A stretch of DNA of 64,000 nucleotides. Source: Leptoclinus maculatus (taxonomy: Eukaryota > Chordata > Actinopteri > Perciformes > Stichaeidae). The translations under genes and the position numbers were made by a program. The notes beneath the pieces were generated by a model. The model did no database searches and was not told where the DNA came from. It was given only the letters and a program-made list of their open reading frames with translations. Each line of letters begins with the position of its first letter. The first letter of the stretch is position 1. The stretch spans positions 3,037,161-3,101,160 of the forward strand of contig JAVDOI010000010.1 of NCBI GenBank assembly GCA_032191485.1, given 5' to 3'. Below are positions 57,601-64,000 of this stretch, piece by piece.

Positions 57601-60450
57601 TCGCAATGGGCCGAGGGGATAAATCCTGGAAATATACTGCATCGCCTCCACAGCACACAGTATCAATAAGCTCTTTGGATACACAACATTAAATCATTTG
57701 CTCAACAACATACCTACTGTACCTCAATGGCAATACGCCAACTCACTTCAGCAACATGCGTTCTCAGCTCTTTCTTTCTTTCCCTTTTAGTCTGATCAAA
57801 TCATCATGTCTGCAAATAGCTAAATCATGATTAACAGAGTTGAATGGGTCATCAATTACTGCTGATGAGCGACTCAAATTAAGCTTTCAAAATCTGTTTA
57901 TCTAAATCAGGTCACTTTGTCATGCGTATGGGTGTGAGACTGTGACATGACAGGACATGTCTGGATCGGCTCTGTTTGAGCACAGTATACACACACACAC
58001 ACAGTATTTAACCTTCTACTTAAACTGTAGCGCTAACTGTAAGATGTGTTATTATATTTTTCACACATTTACAAAATGATAATCCCCCCCTAACATGTCA
58101 TATGACTTCATGTTTACACGGTGAGGTCAGCCACCCACTCCCTAGTCTGAAATGATTTCCTGTGGAAAGATAAACGTGTCACACCTCGTAAAGTCGAGGC
58201 CAGAAGAACTTCAAAATCCCTTCATGCTGAGAAGAAGAAAGTACTGGTATAGTCTCTGCAATCATCTTGAGTTCATGTCGAGAAATCATCAATATCTAAC
58301 ATGCATCTATGAGTGTGGGGGTCATTCTGTTCCATTGGGGTTGTTGTTTTAAATGTCCATAGCTGCGTTAATATGAATGAGACACAATCTACTCAGCTTT
58401 GGGAGCTTTTTTTCAAATTCGTTTTTCAAATGTATTAACAGTCTAAATCCAGAGCTTCTTTCCGGATATTTACATAAAGACATGAGAGTCGGGGCACGGT
58501 GAATGGCAACTGGAAAATATCACATCGTAGAACTGAATTTTGACAATCAGCTTTCTCCATGAACAACTCTGGAACACATGAACACAACACCAACTTCATT
58601 GTATTGAAATATTTGTAGTGTATTAGAGTTTTATGATATGGAAAGCTGTATATTTTAATTACACTGTACAAGTAAACGCCCAATTAGGTACAAGAGTTGA
58701 AAGTGTGTCATAGCTATAAACTCTCGGTTTCATGCCCTGTATTTGGAACTATGTTAAATTGCATCGTTCCTGTCAAAAAAATAAATTCAAATTCAATTTA
58801 AAAGCCATGACACTGATCAGTCCGCTCTCATGTCTGCCCCTCTTGACTGGATAAAGATCTGTCCGTGTTTGTACACTTTAACACTCTCCACTTACGTGTG
58901 TTGGTTTTTTCTTATGACTGCTTTATTGATGACTCACTTGTTGAAAATATTCTTCCATAAAAGTAAATGATGTTGAGCTTGTGTGTCTTGTATGTGTGTG
59001 TGTGAGGCTCACATTTCAACACTTCTTTTCTTCTTATTTTTAAATGTTCCCTGTGAGGATTGCTTACTTTGTGGAATTTTACTCACATTTACGGGAAAAA
59101 AAAAAATCGTCATTACCGCTGTGGTCTGTAACATCTTTGAAGACGGGCGTGTGAGGTAAAGCCAAAGTGGGTGGCATGGAAAAGGAGGAGTCCAAAAGAG
59201 GGAAACTTCCTTCCTTTCCTTACTGCTCCACTGACCCTTGGCCACATCTTTTTCTGGCTCTGTTTGTGTTGGCTGCGGCCTATCCTTCATGCGGGATCCT
59301 GCTGCTGATGTCACATTCCTGAACATTAAGGAGTGCATCACACACTTGTGTACGTCACACACACCGGTCCTACAGGAAATGTGTGTTTCCTTTTTTTTTT
59401 TTACGATTCTCCCTCTGGTTCCCATTAAAAGCACAAAGGAGAATGCCGGCCACCCTTGTGCTGCCAGACTGAAGTTTTCAGTCAGCAGTGACACATGGAA
59501 TAGAAAGTTAAGTTGTCAGTCCTGGGCCTTTTTTTAATTAAGAAAAAACATTTTTGGAGTTTGAAAAATAGTTCACAGCGTTTCTCACACTGTGTCTCTC
59601 TATTAGAATGGTTTGCTGAGCCCCCTTGTTGCTACACCATCCATTCTAGCACAGCACATGTGCAGTTTACAATGATAACGCTGGCAGGCTCGACCACTCA
59701 AAATAGACACACGGGTTCTTTTTTCACTCCAAAAAAAAGCAGGATTCACATTTCTAGCCGATAGCATTTTGTGGGATGGAATGACTACCGTTCGCCTGCC
59801 CGATTTGACTAACTGTATTAAGCTAGCATGAGCTAATGCCATGCTCCTCTGTGACTTGGCGGAAAACTCTGTCTGTCTCAGGCTGGCTTTAGATGTTTGC
59901 TGCTCATTCATCATCACTTGATGGCTGCAAAACATGATATGATGCCTCAAGACAGAGGCTACAAGATCACTAATGGTTCTCTGCCTGTTCAGGAAGTCTG
60001 GTTTTAAAGAGCATACAGGGAAATTACACATCCATTTCATTGTCATTTTGATCTCCCACAGACTTCCAAGTCATATTCCAAGATATTCTATATACAGATG
60101 GAGGCCTTTGAAACCCATTAAAACACGTATCCGGTATCTCATGTCTCCTGTTTAACATATTTCTCCTGTTTTTTTTCCCGCCTTTCTTCTTACTCTTTGG
60201 TGTTTCAGCTGGGCTCGTTATTCATCCTCGCTAATGATTAGCCACAATACATCCTGCTGCGGCAACAGAACATGAAACAGCACTAAAAACCAAAAGTCAA
60301 TGCGTCAGGAAGTCAAACATCTGGAGGGAGACAGATGAGGGGGCACAGGGAGAGGAAGAGTTCTGCCAGACATCTTTCTGATGTGGGACAATTTTACCTA
60401 ATTAGTAACTTCTGTTTTCTCAAGAGCTTTCTCTCCCCCCCCAAGTCCCC

Positions 60451-60453
<3 letters not shown>

Positions 60454-60481
<28 letters not shown>
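60454..60481. repeat. (TG)n microsatellite
   Basis: About 14 TG units; a shorter run follows at 60541-60552. Confidence 0.92.
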
Positions 60482-60844
60482 GCCATTGTAATGCTCTTTC
60501 CTCATATGGAGTCCAGCCAAGGCCACAAGCCAAGGCCTAGTGTGTGTGTGTGCGGGTTGGTTTTTTCGCTTTTGAAGGGTTTCTTAGGCTAATCCTGGTT
60601 TCCACTCAGGAACAAGCGTTCCTGAGTCATGTGGATCAGTTTCATCGGACCCTTTCCCTTCCCACGACTCTGCGTTCGGACCTGCTACATCCTATAACGC
60701 ATTGTTCAGATCTGCACATTCATTTCCCACATAGATTTGTTATGTTTATTGCTTTCACATCCTTAGCCAAAATGATGTCTCCCTCAGGAGGAATTATCTT
60801 TTCACACAAAAATAATCCCAGTTCTTTCACAGCATCTCAGGTGT

Positions 60845-60860
60845 CCCCCCCCCCCCCCCT
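60845..60860. repeat. Poly-C run
   Basis: Sixteen consecutive C bases. Confidence 0.9.
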
Positions 60861-61179
60861 CACAACCTGTTTCCTTCTGCTTTCCCCATTTTAGATTGTG
60901 TGTGTTTTTTTTTTATCCTTCTATTCTTACTTTTCAGAAACTTTTGATTAATGTTTTTAACCAGAATAATTCCTGAAGTATCCTCAGCCCCTTAAGTTTT
61001 GTTAAAGGTACCGTGTGAATGTTTTGACTAGTGCTATAGATCAGGGTTTTGTATACATTTTATGAAGACATAGGCCTCAAGGATACACACTATGTGTTTT
61101 TATATGAATGTGTTAGTCATTATAAATACTGCAGATCTTTTCCGTTCTTAGCCGTACTCATTTTCACATGTGCTGACTT

Positions 61180-61330
61180 GGTCCTCAGTCAGTCGTACTT
61201 TTACTCTATTTGAGTTCAAGTTTAAGGTACTTGAGTATTTCCATGTTATTACTACTTTATACTTCTATGCCTCTACATCCCAGAGACATAATTTGAGTTT
61301 TTTTACATCACTACATTTGTCTGACAAGTT
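61180..61330 (-). mobile_element. Partial copy of the 23707-type dispersed repeat
   Basis: Contains acttttactctatttgag, taaggtacttgagtatttcc, ttatacttctatgcctctac and tcactacatttgtctgacaa in the order expected for the reverse orientation of the element at 23707. Ends are missing. Confidence 0.6.
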
Positions 61331-62091
61331 CATTTTCAGAATACAGTTCTTCATGCCCTTCATGTCCCGTGAACACGTATCTCCAGATGAGTTGACTTTG
61401 AATGTTTCTGATAAGCTGAAAGATTAAGTGTTCCTTTATGGGTTGAGAAAATGATCCTATCTTCTTAAGATAAAGAAAAAAGAAAGAAAGGCACCCTTTG
61501 ATCAGCTGGAAAATGCGTCGTCACAAAGACAGTCAAACATATGCTGATGTTATAGAATACGATGCACTGTGTAGATTAAATTACCCAACAGTTTGTAACG
61601 GTGTCAACATTAGCAAACATCTGCAGCAGTAAAATGCAACATACACGTTAATGCACCGTAATGTTATTCCAATAACATCATATACTGACAGCGACCATTT
61701 TCATGCACTACTTTTACTTTTCAGACTACATTTTGCTGATATATGCGAACATAAGTAAGGCTTTGAATGATGGGCTTTTTCTTGTAGTGGTGTATGTTCA
61801 CAAGGCTTTACTAGAGGATCTGAGTCTCATATTTAAAAAGTCACTGAAACACTCAGATTTCCATAAATGCTAAATACCTTTTAGTGCAGTTATGAGCTCA
61901 CAGTAACACCGGAACACGGCACCAAACAGTCTAGTAGTAACAGATGGTAAACAGTAAGCCTACATCAGTGTAGCTCTTCACTTCTTTGATATCTGATACG
62001 AGTGAGCTGCTTATGACAACATAACTGTTCAGATGGCTTTCAGCCCTCTGAGCTCTGAGCCAAGTCTAAACTGTGACTGTCCTTCACTTGT

Positions 62092-62094
<3 letters not shown>

Positions 62095-62153
<59 letters not shown>
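62095..62153. repeat. (TG)n microsatellite, about 60 bases
   Basis: Uninterrupted TG followed by imperfect TGCG units. Confidence 0.94.
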
Positions 62154-62159
<6 letters not shown>

Positions 62160-62325
62160 GCGTGGGCATGCTGGAGATACACACTTAAACACACAATAAA
62201 CTCACGCAAACACGTGGAAACAGAGAGAAAAACTATTTATAGAGTTGAAAAGTCACAGAAGGGGGTCTACAGTGGGTGTGTTGTACTTCATGGAAAGATC
62301 AACTATGATTATCTTACATCCTGTG

Positions 62326-62327
<2 letters not shown>

Positions 62328-62362
<35 letters not shown>
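62328..62362. repeat. (CA)n microsatellite
   Basis: About 17 CA units, only 175 bases from the opposite-phase (TG)n tract, so the two could pair as an inverted repeat. Confidence 0.93.
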
Positions 62363-62366
<4 letters not shown>

Positions 62367-63567
62367 ACACACACACCTTCCTGTTTGTCAGGTGCAGAGG
62401 AAGCCAGATACAGTGCCCACGCAAAAACAAACGTGTGATGCAGAGCTAAATAAAAACACTTCCATGGTGACTTTTCCATCGGTTATGAACATCAAAGATG
62501 AAATCAGCTGCAGTTGGAGGATTTCAGTTTACTTCTGTTGGAATATCAGTGTCACACGGGTGCGACTCTAACACTAGTTTTACGTCTGATACTCTCTGTG
62601 TGAACAAATCTTGTAAATTCACATTGAGCATGGGGATTTGGCTACATATTGAAATATGTAAAAAAATGTTGTATTCTCATCTAAAATTCTCCGTCCTGTA
62701 TTCAGTGAGGTGAGTCAGCGGTGCATCTGACTTTCTGGTGACAGTTTTGCACTACTTGGCTGCTGAACCACATGAAACGTGACTTTGCAAGATGTAAATG
62801 CCGTCTTGTATGTTGGTTGTATATGCAAATGTCTGCTGGGAATAGAGCTGTTAGAGGGTTTTTCTATCGGCAAGCTCAAGGATGTGAATACTCAAGACTT
62901 AACTCCCGAACATATACTCACTGCACTGTGTGCATTGCCACTGGTTTACTTCTCTTTCTCAGCTTCCCATGAGACAGCATTTTTCATCTTCTTGGAAACA
63001 GCATGTCCACACCCTTGAATAATGTGGAGACACCTTGTGTGAGAGACTGTTAATCCACTAATGTCTTTGCAAGGAAGAGACTCTGCTGACAAGACAGAAA
63101 CTCACAGAGCCTGTAAACAGATGGCCAGAAGACGATGCACTGAGCCTCCAGATTAAGTTTAAAGGGGATTTATAAAGGGTTTTCATAGAGCCTGCACTTT
63201 ACACTGACGATTAAACATATCTGCATGGGCAATTTAAAATCGATCATCGTGTATGAGCTCTTCATATCTCAATAAAGACAGCTTGTAGATATGTGACTTC
63301 ATCCCAATAACAACTGCTTCATTGTTTTCAGCTGTTAGCAATCGTCATCGCCACAATCACCACTAAATGAACGTACTGAAAGTGAAGTTGAGCGTATGAC
63401 AAGCACATTCAAGCGCCCAGACCACACTGTGGTCATCAAAACACTCATGTGATAGGAAGCGTGATGGGAGACGGACGGCTGAATGAGATCACCGAGAATG
63501 GACGGATCAGCCGCTCCTCCACTCGTATGACTGAGCTGATTAAGGTCATTCACCGGCCAGGTCACAT

Positions 63568-63596
63568 GACACACACACACACACACACACACACAC
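63568..63596. repeat. (CA)n microsatellite
   Basis: About 14 CA units. Confidence 0.93.
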
Positions 63597-64000
63597 CAAA
63601 ACCCCGGAAAAATGTATGAGCAAAGTCATCAAAGGGACGAGCGAGGCAGCAATTTTGTCTGCATTAACCTGATTTCCTGGAGATATAATCATCATCATGA
63701 GCCTCAAGGTCTGACAATAGAAACATTGAGGTCATCCAGAAGCTGTAATCACACTTTTTTTTTTTTTGTCCCAGATTAAAATGTAATGAGTTCATCAGTT
63801 AATGACACATATGACCTCAGAAAAGGAGGAAACAAATGCTGTGTCTGTAACTCAGACTGTAGTTTGGCTTTGTTGAGTTTCATTCGACAAAGAAAGCCCA
63901 GCTCCACTTTGCTTTCAGCTCCTTTTTCTCCATCAGAAGTTGACATAGAGATGGACCTGTCGCCATGCGAGATCAGCTGCTGTTGCATTTTAACACAACG

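Larger units (their letters stand above)
54651..64000. other. Downstream of plk3; no gene recognised
   Basis: Microsatellites at 60454-60481, 62095-62153, 62328-62362 and 63568-63596, a poly-C run at 60845-60860, and a partial dispersed repeat at about 61180-61330. The open frames here show no family resemblance and several are built on CA/TG repeats. Confidence 0.55.

Noticed and set aside
54651..64000. Various open frames of 60-160 codons downstream of plk3
   Set aside because: No recognisable domains, no consistent splice signals, several are microsatellite-derived or extend through poly-T tracts.

Overview
The window is vertebrate nuclear DNA from a ray-finned fish, most likely a percomorph. 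The genes are split by GT-AG introns, CA/GA/CT microsatellites are abundant, and several dispersed repeats are of kinds I recognise from percomorph genomes. Four protein genes can be supported by joining exons whose splice phases agree. They are tenascin-W (tnw/tnn; minus strand, 5' part only, running off the left edge), mrps14 (plus, complete), cacybp (plus, complete) and plk3 (plus, complete).

Layout. Positions 1-18762 hold eleven supported exons of tnw, reading right to left. They encode the signal peptide and N-terminal linker, the heptad-repeat oligomerisation segment, one exon with 3.5 EGF repeats, and five fibronectin type III (FN3) domains. The first two FN3 domains are each split over two exons, and the next three each occupy one symmetric 264-nt exon. 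The remaining exons, including the expected fibrinogen-like globe, lie beyond position 1. From 18763 to 39688 there is about 21 kb without a recognisable gene. It holds a nested SINE-in-MITE insertion, a MITE with long terminal inverted repeats, microsatellites, a transposon-like coding fragment and a 1.7-kb A/T-rich foldback element. Positions 39689-41190 carry mrps14 (3 coding exons, 138 aa), 41788-44233 carry cacybp (6 exons, 231 aa), and 46134-54650 carry plk3 (15 exons, 667 aa) with a CRE-TATA promoter and an AU-rich 3' UTR. From 54651 to 64000 I see no gene.

How the genes relate. The four do not form a pathway. Tenascin-W is a secreted extracellular-matrix glycoprotein. uS14m is a mitochondrial small-subunit ribosomal protein. 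CacyBP/SIP is an S100- and Siah1-binding adaptor. Plk3 is a stress- and growth-factor-responsive polo-like kinase. The tnw-mrps14-cacybp neighbourhood matches the human 1q25 block (TNN, MRPS14, CACYBP) as I remember it. The adjacency to plk3, which is on 1p in human, differs from that arrangement.

I did not find an undescribed biological system. The observations most worth a second look are the young tandem duplication of a tnw FN3 exon with a weak splice donor, the immediate-early style control signals of plk3, the 29-base pure-C tract at a plk3 splice acceptor, a TACGCT-dense block inside a tnw intron, the three-copy foldback element, and CTCF-consensus motifs flanking cacybp. All exon calls come from reading the sequence and comparing with family knowledge; no alignment or transcript data were available.
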